Positions 41,359 to 51,051 of a DNA stretch of 64,000 nucleotides are shown here, piece by piece. Position 1 is the stretch's first letter. Every line of letters starts with the position of its first letter. The position numbers and the translations under genes were made by a program. The notes under the pieces are model-generated. The model had not been told where the DNA came from and ran no database searches. It was given only the letters and a program-made list of their open reading frames with translations. This DNA comes from Micromonospora saelicesensis (GTDB taxonomy: Bacteria; Actinomycetota; Actinomycetes; Mycobacteriales; Micromonosporaceae). The stretch lies in assembly GCF_900091575.1 (NCBI RefSeq), contig NZ_FMCR01000001.1:806001-870000 (forward strand), given 5' to 3'.

Positions 41359-42039
41359 TCACGGCCGGTAGCGGTAACCCATTCCCGGCTCGGTGATGAG
41401 GTGGCGGGGGCGGGCCGGGTCGTCCTCCAGCTTGCGCCGCAGCTGGGCCAGGTACTGCCGCAGGTAGTTGGTCTCGTTCTGGTATTCCGGCCCCCACACG
41501 TCCTGGAGGAGCTGACGTTGGCTGACCAGTTTGCCGGGGTGACGCAGCAGCTTCTCCAGCACGCTCCACTGGGTGGGGGTCAGCTTGACCTCGGTGCCGT
41601 CGTCCCGCAACACGCTGTGGTCGGCCAGGTCGACGGTGTGCTGGCCGATCCGCAGGGCCGGCACCGCGTCGCTGGGCGCGCCGAGGCGGCGGGTCACCGC
41701 GCGGATGCGGGCCAGCAACTCCTCCACCCCGAACGGCTTGGTGACGTAGTCGTCCGCGCCCGCGTCGAGCGCCGCGACCTTGTCCTCGCTGCCGGCCCGG
41801 CCGGAGAGCACGATGATCGGCACGGTGGTCCACCCGCGCAGACCCCGGATCACCTCCACGCCGTCGATGTCGGGCAGGCCGAGGTCCAGCACCACCAGGT
41901 CGGGCGGGTGGCTGGCGGCGGCCTTCAACGCGGCGGCCCCGGTGCCGGCGACGTCCACGTCGTACCGGCGGGCACGCAGGTTGATCCGCAGGGCACGCAG
42001 GATCTGCGGTTCGTCGTCGACGACCAGGATGCGCGTCAT
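41359..42039 (-). CDS. kdpE: Response regulator KdpE
   Basis: A 226-residue OmpR-class regulator. The receiver domain has acids D8-D9, phospho-acceptor D52 ('VVLDLGLPDIDG') and K101 ('TKPFG'); the winged helix ends in 'RHLITEPGMGYRY'. It activates kdpFABC under potassium limitation. ATG 42039 overlaps the kdpD stop (ATGA). It is the last gene of the kdp operon, with a short gap (102 bases) to the FAD enzyme gene. Confidence 0.96.
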   Translation of the reverse strand: MTRILVVDDEPQILRALRINLRARRYDVDVAGTGAAALKAAASHPPDLVVLDLGLPDIDGVEVIRGLRGWTTVPIIVLSGRAGSEDKVAALDAGADDYVTKPFGVEELLARIRAVTRRLGAPSDAVPALRIGQHTVDLADHSVLRDDGTEVKLTPTQWSVLEKLLRHPGKLVSQRQLLQDVWGPEYQNETNYLRQYLAQLRRKLEDDPARPRHLITEPGMGYRYRP

Positions 42040-44585
42040 TCCTGCGGCCCCTCCGAGCTGGTCGGCGCGGCCGGCAACCGCAGCACCATGGTGAGCCCAC
42101 CGCCGGGAGTGGTCTCCGGGGTGATGCTGCCACCCATCGCCTCGGCCAACCCCCGGGACAGGGCAAGACCGAGACCGACGCCGGTCTGGTTGTCCCGGTC
42201 ACCGAGTCGTTGGAACGGCAGGAAGACGTGCTCCCACTGGTCCTCCGGGATACCCGGCCCCCGGTCGATCACCCGCAGCTCGACCTGGCCGGCGTGGGCG
42301 CTGGCGGTGATCGTGGGCGGCTGATCGGGCGGGCTGTACCGCAGCGCGTTGGCGACGATGTTGACCAGCACCCGTTCCAGCAGGCCCGGGTCGGCGGTGG
42401 CGGCCGGCAGGTCGGCCGGGATGTCAGTGCCGACGGTCGCGGCCGCCGGGCCCAGTTCGTCCAAGGCCAGGGGTACGGCGTCCTCCAGGCCGATCGCGGT
42501 CGCCGAGATGCCCAGCACGCCCGCCTGGAGCCGGCTCATGTCCAGCAGGTTGCCGACCAGCCGGGCGAGACGGTCCAGCGACTCCTCGGCGGTCTCCAAC
42601 AGCTCCTCGCGGTCGGACTCGTCGAACTCGATGTCGTGGCTGCGCAGGCTGGTCACGGCCGCCTTCGCGGACGCCAGTGGGGTACGCAGGTCGTGGCTGA
42701 CCGCGGCGAGCAGCGCGGTGCGCATCCGGTCGGCGGCGGCGAGGGGCCGGGCGGTGGCGGCCTCCTCGGCGAGCCGCTCCTGGCGCAGCGCGACGGCGGC
42801 CTGGGCGGCGAACGCCTCGACGATCCGCCGGTCGGCGGCCTCCAACCGCCGGCCGCTGAGCACGACGGTGATCCGGTCGTCGACCGGTACCGCCGTCTCG
42901 CCGCCCTCGGGCGTGCAGGCAGGCTGCTCGCCGACGCTGGCCACCACGCACCAGGCGTGTTCCTCGCGGGCCCGCTCCGGTCGCCCGCTGGCCTCCTCGG
43001 CCAGCTCCAGCACGCTCACCGCGCGCAGCCCGAAGGTCTCCCGGAGCTGATCCAGCAGGGCGGGCAGCGGACGTTCGCCGCGCAGCACCCCACCGGCGAC
43101 GGCGGCGAGGGTCTGCGCGTCGGCGGCGGCCCGCGCGGCCTCCCGGGTACGCCGGGCGGCCACGTCGACGATCCAGCTCACCGCCAACGCCACTCCGACG
43201 AAGACGGCCAGGGCGAGCAGGTTGTCCGCCTCGGCGATGGTCAGCGTGCGGAAGGGCGGCGTGAAGAACCAGTTGAGCAGCAGCGAGCCGCCGAGCGCGG
43301 CCACCAGGGCCGGCCACACCCCGCCGACCAGCGCGACCCCGACCACCCCGGCGAGGAACAGCAGGATGTCGTTTGTCAACGTCAGGTCGGGCAGGGTCCT
43401 GAGCAGGAGGGTGAGCAGCGGCATGCCCAGCACCGCCAGGCCGAAGCCGAGCAGCCGGCGGCGTCGGGACAGCGCCGCCGGAACGGCCGCCGCCCGGCGG
43501 CCCTTGCCGGCCTGCTTGTGGGTGACCAGGTGCACGTCGATCGAGCCGGACAGCGCGGTGGTGGTCACCCCGACACCCCTGGCGAAGATCTGCGCGAGGC
43601 GACCACGCCGGCTGGCCCCGAGCACCAGTTGGGTGGCGTTCACGCCCTGGGCGAAGTCCAGCAGCGCGGCCGGCACGTCGGTGCCGAGCACCTGGTGGTA
43701 CGTGCCACCGAGGCTCTCCACCAGCACGCGTTGCCGGGCCAGCTGGGCCGGGTCGGCGCCGGCCAGGCCGTCGCTGCGGGCCACGTGCACGGCGAGCAGG
43801 TCGGCGCCCTTGCTGCGCGCCGCGACCCGGGCCGCCCGACGGATCAGCGTCTCACCCTCCGGGCCACCGGTCAGCGCGACCACTACCCGTTCCCGGGCCT
43901 CCCAGGTGGCCGCGATCCCCTGCTGGCTGCGGTAGCGGTCGAGCTGCTCGTCGACCTTGTCGGCCAGCCAGAGCAGCGCCAGCTCGCGCAGCGCGGTGAG
44001 GTTGCCGACCCGGAAGTAGTTGCCCAACGCGGCGTCGATCTTGTCGGGCCGGTAGATGTTGCCGTGCGCCATCCGTCGACGCAGCGCCTCCGGGGTCATG
44101 TCGACCAGCTCGACCTGCTCGGCGGCCCGGACGATCTCGTCCGGCACGGTCTCCCGCTGGGTGGTGCCGGTGATCTGCGCGACGACGTCGTTCACCGACT
44201 CCAGGTGCTGCACGTTGACAGTGGACAGCACGTCGATCCCCGCGTCGAGCAACTCCTGGACGTCCTGCCAGCGCTTGTCGTGCCGGGAACCGGGCACGTT
44301 GCTGTGCGCCAACTCGTCGACCACAGCGATCTGTGGCCGGCGGGCCAGCACCGCGTCCAGGTCCATCTCGGTGAACGTCGCGCCCCGGTAGTCCATCGTC
44401 CGGCGGGGCACCTGTTCCAGGTCGCCGAGCATCGCGGCGGTGTGTTGACGGCCGTGGGTCTCCACGAAACCGATCACCACGTCGGTGCCGCGCGCGGCCC
44501 GCCGCTGGGCCTCCTCCAACATGGCGTACGTCTTGCCGACGCCGGGGGCGGCCCCCAGATAGATGCGCAGTTCTCCGCGTGGCAC
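42036..44585 (-). CDS. kdpD: Sensor histidine kinase KdpD
   Basis: An about 849-residue sensor. The N-terminal KdpD domain has 'IYLGAAPGVGKTYAML' and the 'VDELAHSNVPGSRH' Walker-B-like stretch, followed by a USP domain, four membrane helices (about 385-485), a GAF-like region, HisKA with phosphorylated His in 'VSHDLRTPLASAKA' and HATPase. It senses K+ limitation or ionic strength and phosphorylates KdpE. I prefer GTG 44585, with GGGAGG at good spacing; ATG 44594 immediately after that box is the alternative and leaves no spacer. Confidence 0.95.
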   Translation of the reverse strand: MPRGELRIYLGAAPGVGKTYAMLEEAQRRAARGTDVVIGFVETHGRQHTAAMLGDLEQVPRRTMDYRGATFTEMDLDAVLARRPQIAVVDELAHSNVPGSRHDKRWQDVQELLDAGIDVLSTVNVQHLESVNDVVAQITGTTQRETVPDEIVRAAEQVELVDMTPEALRRRMAHGNIYRPDKIDAALGNYFRVGNLTALRELALLWLADKVDEQLDRYRSQQGIAATWEARERVVVALTGGPEGETLIRRAARVAARSKGADLLAVHVARSDGLAGADPAQLARQRVLVESLGGTYHQVLGTDVPAALLDFAQGVNATQLVLGASRRGRLAQIFARGVGVTTTALSGSIDVHLVTHKQAGKGRRAAAVPAALSRRRRLLGFGLAVLGMPLLTLLLRTLPDLTLTNDILLFLAGVVGVALVGGVWPALVAALGGSLLLNWFFTPPFRTLTIAEADNLLALAVFVGVALAVSWIVDVAARRTREAARAAADAQTLAAVAGGVLRGERPLPALLDQLRETFGLRAVSVLELAEEASGRPERAREEHAWCVVASVGEQPACTPEGGETAVPVDDRITVVLSGRRLEAADRRIVEAFAAQAAVALRQERLAEEAATARPLAAADRMRTALLAAVSHDLRTPLASAKAAVTSLRSHDIEFDESDREELLETAEESLDRLARLVGNLLDMSRLQAGVLGISATAIGLEDAVPLALDELGPAAATVGTDIPADLPAATADPGLLERVLVNIVANALRYSPPDQPPTITASAHAGQVELRVIDRGPGIPEDQWEHVFLPFQRLGDRDNQTGVGLGLALSRGLAEAMGGSITPETTPGGGLTMVLRLPAAPTSSEGPQE

Positions 44586-44611
44586 GGGGACCATCCTCCC
44601 TGGTCAGATCG

Positions 44612-44649
44612 GCGGGCGGGGCCGTGCCGGTCGGCACGACCCCGCCCGC
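44612..44649 (-). terminator. Strong hairpin between kdpC and kdpD
   Basis: Outer stem of 10 bp (44612-44621 with 44640-44649), inner stem GTGCCG/CGGCAC (44624-44637), two-base internal mismatches and a 2-base loop. It may work as an attenuator, lowering kdpDE transcription relative to kdpFABC. Confidence 0.75.
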
Positions 44650-44657
44650 GAGGGTGC

Positions 44658-45539
44658 TCAGCGTGCGGCGAACTGCTTGTCGAGCGCGAGGTTGAGTTTC
44701 AGCACGTTGACGCCCGGCGCACCCAGGAAGCCCAGAGCACGCCCGCTGGTGTGCTCCGTGACCAGCTTGCGGACCGCCGCCGGGTCCGCGCCGCGCTCCC
44801 GCGCGACCCGGTTCACCTGCAGTTCGGCGTACGCCGGGCTGATCTGCGGGTCGAGACCGCTGGCGCTGGCGGTGACCGCGTCGGCGGGCACCGCCGGGTC
44901 GGCGGGCGCGTCGCCCCGGACCGGGGTGACCACCCCGCCGGCGGCCACGTAGTCCTCGCCGGGCTGGGCCGGCTCCACCGCCACCCCCTGGTACTCGGTG
45001 ACGAACGGCGTCGCCGGGGCGGCCTGGTTGACGCTGACCACCCGGGTGACCGGGCCGGTCAGACCGTCGGCGCGGAAGACCGCGAGCACGGCACCCACCC
45101 CGTCGTCGGTGCAGTACGGACGCCGGCCGTCGACGCCGTTGAGCTCACCGACCGACTTGCTGCGCCCGCACACCTGGGTGAGCAGGCTCTCGCTGGATTC
45201 CTCCGGGTCGGTGGCGATGGTGTCGACCACGCTCTCCGGGCCCAGGTTGCTGGCCGAGGTGGCCGTCGGGTCGTAGCCGTCGCCGGCGGCGGAGGGGCGG
45301 GACTGGAAGTACCGGGCGACGGGGTTGCCGTCCGCGTCGGTGAAGGACTGACCGATCAGCGCGCTGCCGACGGTCGTCCCGCCCGACGAGATCAGCGAGC
45401 CGTCGGTCTTGTGGTTGAGGCCGGGTAGCTGACCAACCGCTACCAGGGCCAGCGGGTAGACCAGGCCGAGCAGCACAGTGAAGACGAGTACGGCGCGCAG
45501 CGCGGCGAGGTGTTGGGCGATCCAGGTGGGTAGGCGCAT
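44658..45539 (-). CDS. kdpC: Potassium-transporting ATPase subunit C
   Basis: A 293-residue KdpC with one N-terminal membrane helix (about 12-35) and a mostly outside domain: 'GSALIGQSF', 'YFQSRPSAAGDGYDPTATSASNLGP' and the C-terminal 'SGLDPQISPAYAELQVNRVA', 'PGVNVLKLNLAL'. It is about 100 residues longer than E. coli KdpC (about 190) because of an inserted segment (about 110-195) containing two Cys (in 'VCGRSKS' and 'PYCTDD'), which may form a disulfide outside. I use ATG 45539, overlapping the kdpB stop (TGATG); GTG 45542 is possible. Confidence 0.95.
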   Translation of the reverse strand: MRLPTWIAQHLAALRAVLVFTVLLGLVYPLALVAVGQLPGLNHKTDGSLISSGGTTVGSALIGQSFTDADGNPVARYFQSRPSAAGDGYDPTATSASNLGPESVVDTIATDPEESSESLLTQVCGRSKSVGELNGVDGRRPYCTDDGVGAVLAVFRADGLTGPVTRVVSVNQAAPATPFVTEYQGVAVEPAQPGEDYVAAGGVVTPVRGDAPADPAVPADAVTASASGLDPQISPAYAELQVNRVARERGADPAAVRKLVTEHTSGRALGFLGAPGVNVLKLNLALDKQFAAR

Positions 45540-47734
45540 CACGAAATCCCCGGGATGAACTGGATGAGCAGGTCGATGAGCTTGATCCCGATGAACGGCA
45601 CGATGATGCCGCCCAGCCCGTAGACCAGCAGGTTGCGGCTGAGCAGCTTCGACGCGGCGGCCGGCCGGTACCGCACGCCCCGCAGGGCGAGCGGGATCAG
45701 CGCGATGATCACCAGGGCGTTGAAGATGACAGCGGACAGGATCGCCGACTCCGGGCTGGACAGCCGCATGACGTTCAACGCGTCCAGGCTCGGGTAGAGG
45801 CCGGCGAACATGGCCGGGATGATCGCGAAGTACTTCGCGATGTCGTTGGCGATGCTGAAGGTGGTCAGCGCGCCACGGGTGATCAGCAACTGCTTGCCGA
45901 TCTCCACGATCTCGATCAGCTTGGTCGGGTCGGAGTCGAGGTCGACCATGTTGCCGGCCTCCTTGGCGGCCGACGTACCGGTGTTCATCGCCACCCCGAC
46001 GTCGGCCTGCGCGAGCGCCGGCGCGTCGTTGGTACCGTCACCGGTCATCGCGACCAGCCGGCCACCCTCCTGCTCCCGCTTGATCAGCGCGAGCTTGTCC
46101 TCCGGCGTCGCCTCGGCCAGGAAGTCGTCCACCCCGGCCTCGTCGGCGATCGCCTTCGCGGTACGCGGGTTGTCGCCGGTGATCATCACGGTTCGGATGC
46201 CCATCCGGCGCATCTCGTCGAACCGCTCCCGCATGCCGGACTTGACCACGTCCTTGAGGTGGATGACGCCCAAGGCGCGGGCGGGCGCACCGTCGACGTG
46301 CTCGGCGACGACCAGCGGGGTGCCGCCGGTGCCGCTGATCGCGTCCACGATCTCGCCGACCTGCTCGGTCGGGTGGCCGCCGTTCTCCCGTACCCACTTC
46401 ATCACCGCGGCGGCGGCGCCCTTGCGGACCCGGCGGGCCGTGCCCACCGCGCCGGCGTCCACGCTGGCGTCCGGGGTGAGGTCGACGCCGCTCATCCGGG
46501 TCTGCGCGGTGAACGGTACGAAGGTGGCGTGCGGCATCACGCCGGGCTGGCGCTCGCGCAGCCCGAACTCGTTCTTGGCCAGGACGACCACCGAGCGCCC
46601 CTCCGGGGTCTCGTCGGCCAGGCTGGACAGCTGCGCGGCGTCGGCCAGCGCCGCGGGGTCGACCCCCTCGACCGGTACGAACTCGGCGGCCTGCCGGTTG
46701 CCCAGCGTGATGGTGCCGGTCTTGTCCAGCAGCAGGGTGTTGACGTCGCCGGCCGCCTCGACGGCCCGGCCGCTCATGGCCAGGACGTTGCGCTGCACCA
46801 GCCGGTCCATGCCGGCGATGCCGATGGCGGAGAGCAGCGCGCCGATGGTGGTGGGGATCAGGCAGACCAGCAGCGAGATCAGCACCACGCCGGTGACACC
46901 GGAGTCGGTGATCGCCCCGCTGTTCGGTGCGGCCGCCTGGTACGCCTTGGAGAAGATGGCCAGCGGCTGGAGGGTGACCACGGCCAGCAGGAAGATGACA
47001 GTGAGCGCGGCGAGCAGGATGTTCAGCGCGATCTCGTTCGGCGTCTTCTGCCGGTTGGCCCCCTCGACCAGAGCGATCATCCGGTCGATGAAGCTCTCCC
47101 CCGGCTTCTGGGTGATCTTCACGATGATCTGGTCGGAGAGCACCTTGGTGCCGCCGGTGACCGCGCTGCGGTCGCCGCCGGACTCCCGGATCACCGGGGC
47201 CGACTCGCCGGTGATGGCCGACTCGTCGACGCTGGCGATGCCCTCGACGATGTCGCCGTCGCCGGGGATGATGCCGCCCGCCTCGACGAGTACGACGTCG
47301 CCCTGACGCAGGTCCGGCGCCGGCACCGCCTCATCGCGGTAGGTGTTGGCCCGCGCGCCCGGCTTCCAGTCGATCAGCCGGGTGGCGATGGTGTCCTTCT
47401 TCGCCTGCCGCAGGGTCGCGGCCTGGGCCTTGCCCCGACCCTCGGCGACCGCTTCGGCCAGGTTGGCGAAGACCACTGTCAGCCAGAGCCAGACGGTGAT
47501 CGCCCAGGCGAACACCGACGGGTCGATCACCGCCAGGACGGTGGTGAAGGCCGCACCGACCTCCACGATCAGCATCACCGGGTTGCGCCACAGCGTGCTG
47601 GGGTTGAGCTTGCGTACCGCGTCCGGCAGGGACCGGATCAACTGCTTGGGGTCGAGCAGGCCCCCGCCGATCCGGTTGCCCTGGGTGGCGGGCGTGCCGG
47701 GGAGTTGCTCTGTTGGGGCGGACGTGACGGACAT
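45539..47734 (-). CDS. kdpB: Potassium-transporting P-type ATPase subunit B
   Basis: An about 731-residue P-type ATPase, the energy unit of the Kdp pump. Key motifs are 'ITGESAPVI' (actuator), phosphorylated Asp in '[12 protein letters not shown]', '[14 protein letters not shown]' and '[21 protein letters not shown]'. Six to seven membrane helices are visible. An N-terminal extension of about 30 residues ('[16 protein letters not shown]') precedes the conserved part. ATG 47734 has GAGGA eight bases upstream; ATG 47749 is an alternative. The start lies 21 bases from the kdpA stop. Confidence 0.96.
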   Translation of the reverse strand: MSVTSAPTEQLPGTPATQGNRIGGGLLDPKQLIRSLPDAVRKLNPSTLWRNPVMLIVEVGAAFTTVLAVIDPSVFAWAITVWLWLTVVFANLAEAVAEGRGKAQAATLRQAKKDTIATRLIDWKPGARANTYRDEAVPAPDLRQGDVVLVEAGGIIPGDGDIVEGIASVDESAITGESAPVIRESGGDRSAVTGGTKVLSDQIIVKITQKPGESFIDRMIALVEGANRQKTPNEIALNILLAALTVIFLLAVVTLQPLAIFSKAYQAAAPNSGAITDSGVTGVVLISLLVCLIPTTIGALLSAIGIAGMDRLVQRNVLAMSGRAVEAAGDVNTLLLDKTGTITLGNRQAAEFVPVEGVDPAALADAAQLSSLADETPEGRSVVVLAKNEFGLRERQPGVMPHATFVPFTAQTRMSGVDLTPDASVDAGAVGTARRVRKGAAAAVMKWVRENGGHPTEQVGEIVDAISGTGGTPLVVAEHVDGAPARALGVIHLKDVVKSGMRERFDEMRRMGIRTVMITGDNPRTAKAIADEAGVDDFLAEATPEDKLALIKREQEGGRLVAMTGDGTNDAPALAQADVGVAMNTGTSAAKEAGNMVDLDSDPTKLIEIVEIGKQLLITRGALTTFSIANDIAKYFAIIPAMFAGLYPSLDALNVMRLSSPESAILSAVIFNALVIIALIPLALRGVRYRPAAASKLLSRNLLVYGLGGIIVPFIGIKLIDLLIQFIPGIS

Positions 47735-47754
47735 GTCCTCGTTCCTCATGATGG

Positions 47755-49410
47755 TCAGAGCCCCTCTGCCAGCGGACCGAGCGCGAGCGCGGGCAGGAAG
47801 GTCAGCGCGACGAGGACCACAGTGACGCCGACGACCATGCCGATGAACAGCGGTCGGTGGGTCGGCAGGGTGCCCTCGGACGCGGGGGTTGGTGCCTGGC
47901 GGGCCAGCGAGCCGGCCAACGCGAGCACGAAGATCAGCGGCAGGAACCGGCCCAGCAGCATGCACAACCCCAGCGCGGTGTCCCACCAGGTGGTGTTGAC
48001 GGTGATGCCGCCGAAGGCCGAGCCGTTGTTGTTGCTGGCCGAGGTGAACGCGTACAGCACCTCGGAGAGGCCGTGCGGGCCGACGTTGAGCGCCGTGGAG
48101 TTGTTGCCGGTGGCGAACGCCGTCGCCGTGCCGACGAGCACCAGGATCGGCGTGATCAGGAAGTAGAGCGAGGCGAACTTGATCTCGCGTGACCCGATCT
48201 TCTTGCCCAGGTACTCGGGAGTGCGGCCCACCATCAGCCCGGCCACGAAGACCGTGATCACCGCGAGGATGAGCAGGCCGTACAGCCCCGAACCGGTGCC
48301 GCCCGGCGCGACCTCGCCGAGCATCATGTTGACCATCGTCATCATGCCGCCGAGCGAGGTGAACGAGTCGTGGAACGAGTTCACCGCACCGGTCGAGGTG
48401 AGCGTGGTGGCGGCGGCGAAGGTGGCCGAGTTCGACACGTCGAACCGCACCTCCTTGCCCTCCATCGCCGCGCCGACCGCCTGCGGCACCGTGCCGTGGC
48501 CGGCCAGCTCGAAGATGTTGGTGATGGCGACGCTGAGGAACGCGAGGATGCCCATCACCGCGGCGATCGCGTAGCCCTGCCGGTTCTGCCCGACCATCCG
48601 ACCGAAGACCCGGGGCAGACTGAACGGGATCAGGAAGATCAGGAAGATCTCCAGCCAGTTCGTCCAGGTGGTGGGGTTCTCGAACGGGTGTGCGCTGTTG
48701 ACGTTGTAGAAGCCGCCACCGTTGGTGCCCAGCTCCTTGATCACTTCCTGGCTGGCGACCGGACCACCGGTGATGGTCTGGGTGCCGCCGGTCAGCGTGC
48801 TCACGTCGGTGCCGGCGGACAGGTTCTGCACCGCCCCACCGATCATCAACGCGATCGCGCCGAGCACCGCGATCGGCAGCAGAATCCGCAGCGTGATCCG
48901 GGTCAGGTCGACCCAGAAGTTGCCGAGCTGCCCGGTGCGGCTGCGGGCGAAGCCGCGTACCAACGCGACAGCCACCGCGATGCCGACCGCCGCCGAGACG
49001 AAGTTCTGCACGGCCAGGCCGGCCATCTGCACCAGGTGGCCCATCGTCGACTCACCCGAGTACGACTGCCAGTTCGTGTTGGTCACGAACGACACGGCCG
49101 TGTTCCACGCGCCGTGCGGCACCACCGGGTCGAACCCCAGCGACAGCCACAGGTGGTTCTGCACCCGCTGGAACAGGTACAGGAAGAGGATCGAGACCGC
49201 GGAGAACGCCAGCACGCTGCGGGCGTACACGCCCCAGGTCTGCTCGGCGGCCGGGTTGACCCCGACCAGTCGGAAGATGCCCCGCTCGACCCGCGACTGC
49301 TTCGTGCCGGAGACCGCCCGGAACATGTAGTCGCCGAACGGCTTGTAGACGGCGACCAGGGCCGCCACCAGCGTCAACACGAAGATGACGCCCGCTGTTG
49401 TCATGGTCAT
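47755..49410 (-). CDS. kdpA: Potassium-transporting ATPase subunit A
   Basis: A 551-residue K+ channel-like subunit with about 10 helices and four selectivity loops, visible as '[16 protein letters not shown]', '[21 protein letters not shown]', '[12 protein letters not shown]' and '[13 protein letters not shown]'. It binds and passes K+. ATG 49410 has GGAG eight bases upstream and shares a base with the kdpF stop (TGATG). Confidence 0.96.
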   Translation of the reverse strand: MTMTTAGVIFVLTLVAALVAVYKPFGDYMFRAVSGTKQSRVERGIFRLVGVNPAAEQTWGVYARSVLAFSAVSILFLYLFQRVQNHLWLSLGFDPVVPHGAWNTAVSFVTNTNWQSYSGESTMGHLVQMAGLAVQNFVSAAVGIAVAVALVRGFARSRTGQLGNFWVDLTRITLRILLPIAVLGAIALMIGGAVQNLSAGTDVSTLTGGTQTITGGPVASQEVIKELGTNGGGFYNVNSAHPFENPTTWTNWLEIFLIFLIPFSLPRVFGRMVGQNRQGYAIAAVMGILAFLSVAITNIFELAGHGTVPQAVGAAMEGKEVRFDVSNSATFAAATTLTSTGAVNSFHDSFTSLGGMMTMVNMMLGEVAPGGTGSGLYGLLILAVITVFVAGLMVGRTPEYLGKKIGSREIKFASLYFLITPILVLVGTATAFATGNNSTALNVGPHGLSEVLYAFTSASNNNGSAFGGITVNTTWWDTALGLCMLLGRFLPLIFVLALAGSLARQAPTPASEGTLPTHRPLFIGMVVGVTVVLVALTFLPALALGPLAEGL

Positions 49411-49499
49411 CAGAAGCGCTCCGGGAACAGCAGGGCGAACACCAGGAACGCGCCCAGGACGACCGCGAGCACCAGACCGACGGCGTTGACCGCGTTCAC
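49410..49499 (-). CDS. kdpF: Potassium-transporting ATPase subunit F
   Basis: A 29-residue single-helix protein: GTG start, then '[18 protein letters not shown]' and '[10 protein letters not shown]', the 'LFPERF' ending being typical of KdpF. It stabilises the Kdp complex. GGAG lies before the GTG at 49499, which overlaps the stop of an upstream micro-ORF (GTGA); its stop overlaps kdpA. Confidence 0.9.
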   Translation of the reverse strand: MNAVNAVGLVLAVVLGAFLVFALLFPERF

Positions 49500-49579
49500 A
49501 GCTTCTCCACCGCCCGGACCACCAGGGCGAGCACTGCGAACAGCACCACCGTCAGGACCACGAACACCACGTCAGACAC
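49496..49579 (-). CDS. 27-aa membrane micropeptide at head of kdp operon
   Basis: A GTG-started ORF encodes '[20 protein letters not shown]' after the first Met and ends 'RAVEKL': one membrane helix with a basic cytoplasmic end. GAGGAG lies six bases before the start, and the stop overlaps the kdpF start (GTGA). That arrangement, unbroken into kdpF and kdpA, makes it very likely to be translated. It is not KdpF, which follows. I believe similar tiny ORFs precede kdpF in other actinobacteria, but cannot check here. A second small Kdp subunit or a leader peptide is possible. Confidence 0.75.
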   Translation of the reverse strand: MSDVVFVVLTVVLFAVLALVVRAVEKL

Positions 49580-49938
49580 GCTGACTCCTCTTACCGGAAA
49601 GGTTCGTCGCGACCGCCTTCCGGTCGCGCCGGGCAATCAAAGCCCCACCACCCGCCGGACAGCAGGGGTCATAACGCGACCATGACGGCGGCGAACCTTT
49701 TCTTGACGTGGTTTTCACACCTGTGCACTGAACAGGTGAAATGCGGCACAGACCCTCGGTGGTCCCGGCGAGGCCAACCCCGGTTGCCCGCCCTTTGCTC
49801 TGCACCCGCCGAGGCGACACTCACGGTCCGTAGCTGGTGCCTCCGCGGGTGCAGAGCAAAGGGGAATGCGCGCGAGAGAGACCATGCGCGACCCGAATGG
49901 GTGGCTCATGGCGCGGCGGGGCGGCGGGGCGGGGCCCT
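49580..49938. other. Non-coding region upstream of kdp
   Basis: It holds an 8-bp hairpin in the kdp leader (CGCGACCG/CGGTCGCG, 49608-49628), a 7-bp inverted repeat CACCTGT/ACAGGTG (49718-49738) and a large inverted repeat (49791-49863). The kdp promoter must lie here; I cannot fix its boxes (TTATGA on the minus strand near 49670 is one candidate). Confidence 0.5.
49791..49863. repeat. Large inverted repeat, candidate dispersed palindromic element
   Basis: Arms of 19 bp are exact (CCCTTTGCTCTGCACCCGC at 49791-49809; complement at 49845-49863), continuing inward imperfectly for six more bases. The loop is about 23-35 bases. It could end transcription of the methyltransferase gene, or be a REP-like repeat. 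Confidence 0.7.
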
Positions 49939-50979
49939 TCAGGCCGGGCGGCGGGCCACCAGTACGTCTCGCATGATCGACTGGTCCACCCGGTGCCGCA
50001 GCGCGCGGTAGGGCTCGGCGTCGACCACGGTCAGGCCGGCGTCGGTCAACGCCGCCGCCGCGTCGTCCCGACTGGCGACGTGGGTGTTCCAGGAGATCCC
50101 GAGCGCACCGCCGGGGCGCAACAACCGGGCCCAGACCGGCGCGGCGTCCGCGAGCAACGCCAGCGGGTCGCGGGCCAACCCCTGCCCAGCGGTACGACTG
50201 CCGTGCTGCACGCCGTACGGCGCGTCGGCGACGACCAGGTCCACGGTCTCCGGGCGGAAGAACTCCGCCGAGCGCGCGGTGTCGGCGTTGACCACGTCCA
50301 GCAACTGTGTCTGGCCGGCCTTGTGCTCCTCGCGGGTCGGCGCCAACTCGATCCGCACCCGCCGGCCGACCACCTTGCGCTCCCGCCGCACCGGCCCCGA
50401 CTCCAGCACCCGGTGCTTGACGCGCTTCTGCTTCAGCCAGGTGGTGATGAACGCCCGGTACGCCTCGACGTCCTTCTGGTCGCGCTCGATCCCGGCGGCG
50501 TCGAAGCCGTACATCAGCGCCTGGTTGAGGGTGGTGCCCCGACCACAGAGCGGGTCGAGCACCCGGAACCGGCGGCTGGTCATCTCGGTGGCCCAGTCCG
50601 AGGCGAGCAGGGTGACGTTGAGCAGCAGCTTGGTGAACTGCTCATTGGTCTTGCCCGGGTACTTCTGGATGGTGAGCAGGTCGTCGTCGTAGCGGTCCAG
50701 ACGACTCCACTCGATCGGCCGCAACAGCTCACCGACGATCTCGAACAACGCGTACCCGGCGGAGAGGTTGCCCAGGACGGCCAGGTCACGCTCGGTCAGC
50801 CCGTCGCCGGTGAACGTGATGTAGGACGCCCCTCCGACAACCTCGGTGTCCAGCTCGCCGATCCGACCGTCCAGCGCCGAGCGGCCGAAGATCTCCAGCT
50901 CGGCTCGGGTGAGGTCGACGGCGGCGCGGGCGTACACCCGGTTGGTGGCGGGCAGGATCAGCAGGCCGTAACGCGTCAT
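49939..50979 (-). CDS. TRM11-like RNA/DNA methyltransferase
   Basis: A 346-residue SAM methyltransferase. The N-terminal part (about 1-165) lacks a clear THUMP match; the catalytic domain has SAM motif I 'VLDPLCGRGTTLNQALMYG' and motif IV 'DLVVADAPYGVQHG', where 'DAPYG' stands for the (N/D)PPY of amino-methyltransferases such as TRM11. It probably methylates an exocyclic amine in RNA, target unknown. A basic insert ('KQKRVKHRVLESGPVRRERKVV') may bind nucleic acid. ATG 50979 has a weak ribosome-binding site. It is divergent from the ZAS membrane protein gene. Confidence 0.87.
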   Translation of the reverse strand: MTRYGLLILPATNRVYARAAVDLTRAELEIFGRSALDGRIGELDTEVVGGASYITFTGDGLTERDLAVLGNLSAGYALFEIVGELLRPIEWSRLDRYDDDLLTIQKYPGKTNEQFTKLLLNVTLLASDWATEMTSRRFRVLDPLCGRGTTLNQALMYGFDAAGIERDQKDVEAYRAFITTWLKQKRVKHRVLESGPVRRERKVVGRRVRIELAPTREEHKAGQTQLLDVVNADTARSAEFFRPETVDLVVADAPYGVQHGSRTAGQGLARDPLALLADAAPVWARLLRPGGALGISWNTHVASRDDAAAALTDAGLTVVDAEPYRALRHRVDQSIMRDVLVARRPA

Positions 50980-51051
50980 GATCCGGCGAGTATTCCACAA
51001 CCAGTCACGGTCGCCGGGAACCGGAGCGGCTGCCGGAGCGACTACCGATAC

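Noticed and set aside
42210-45428. 1072-codon open frame opposite kdpD and kdpC
   Set aside because: Low-complexity Gly/Arg/Asp/His composition typical of antisense frames; kdpD and kdpC are certain.
49580-49700. c-di-AMP riboswitch upstream of kdp
   Set aside because: Only one short hairpin is visible, and none of the conserved internal-loop sequences of the ydaO class.
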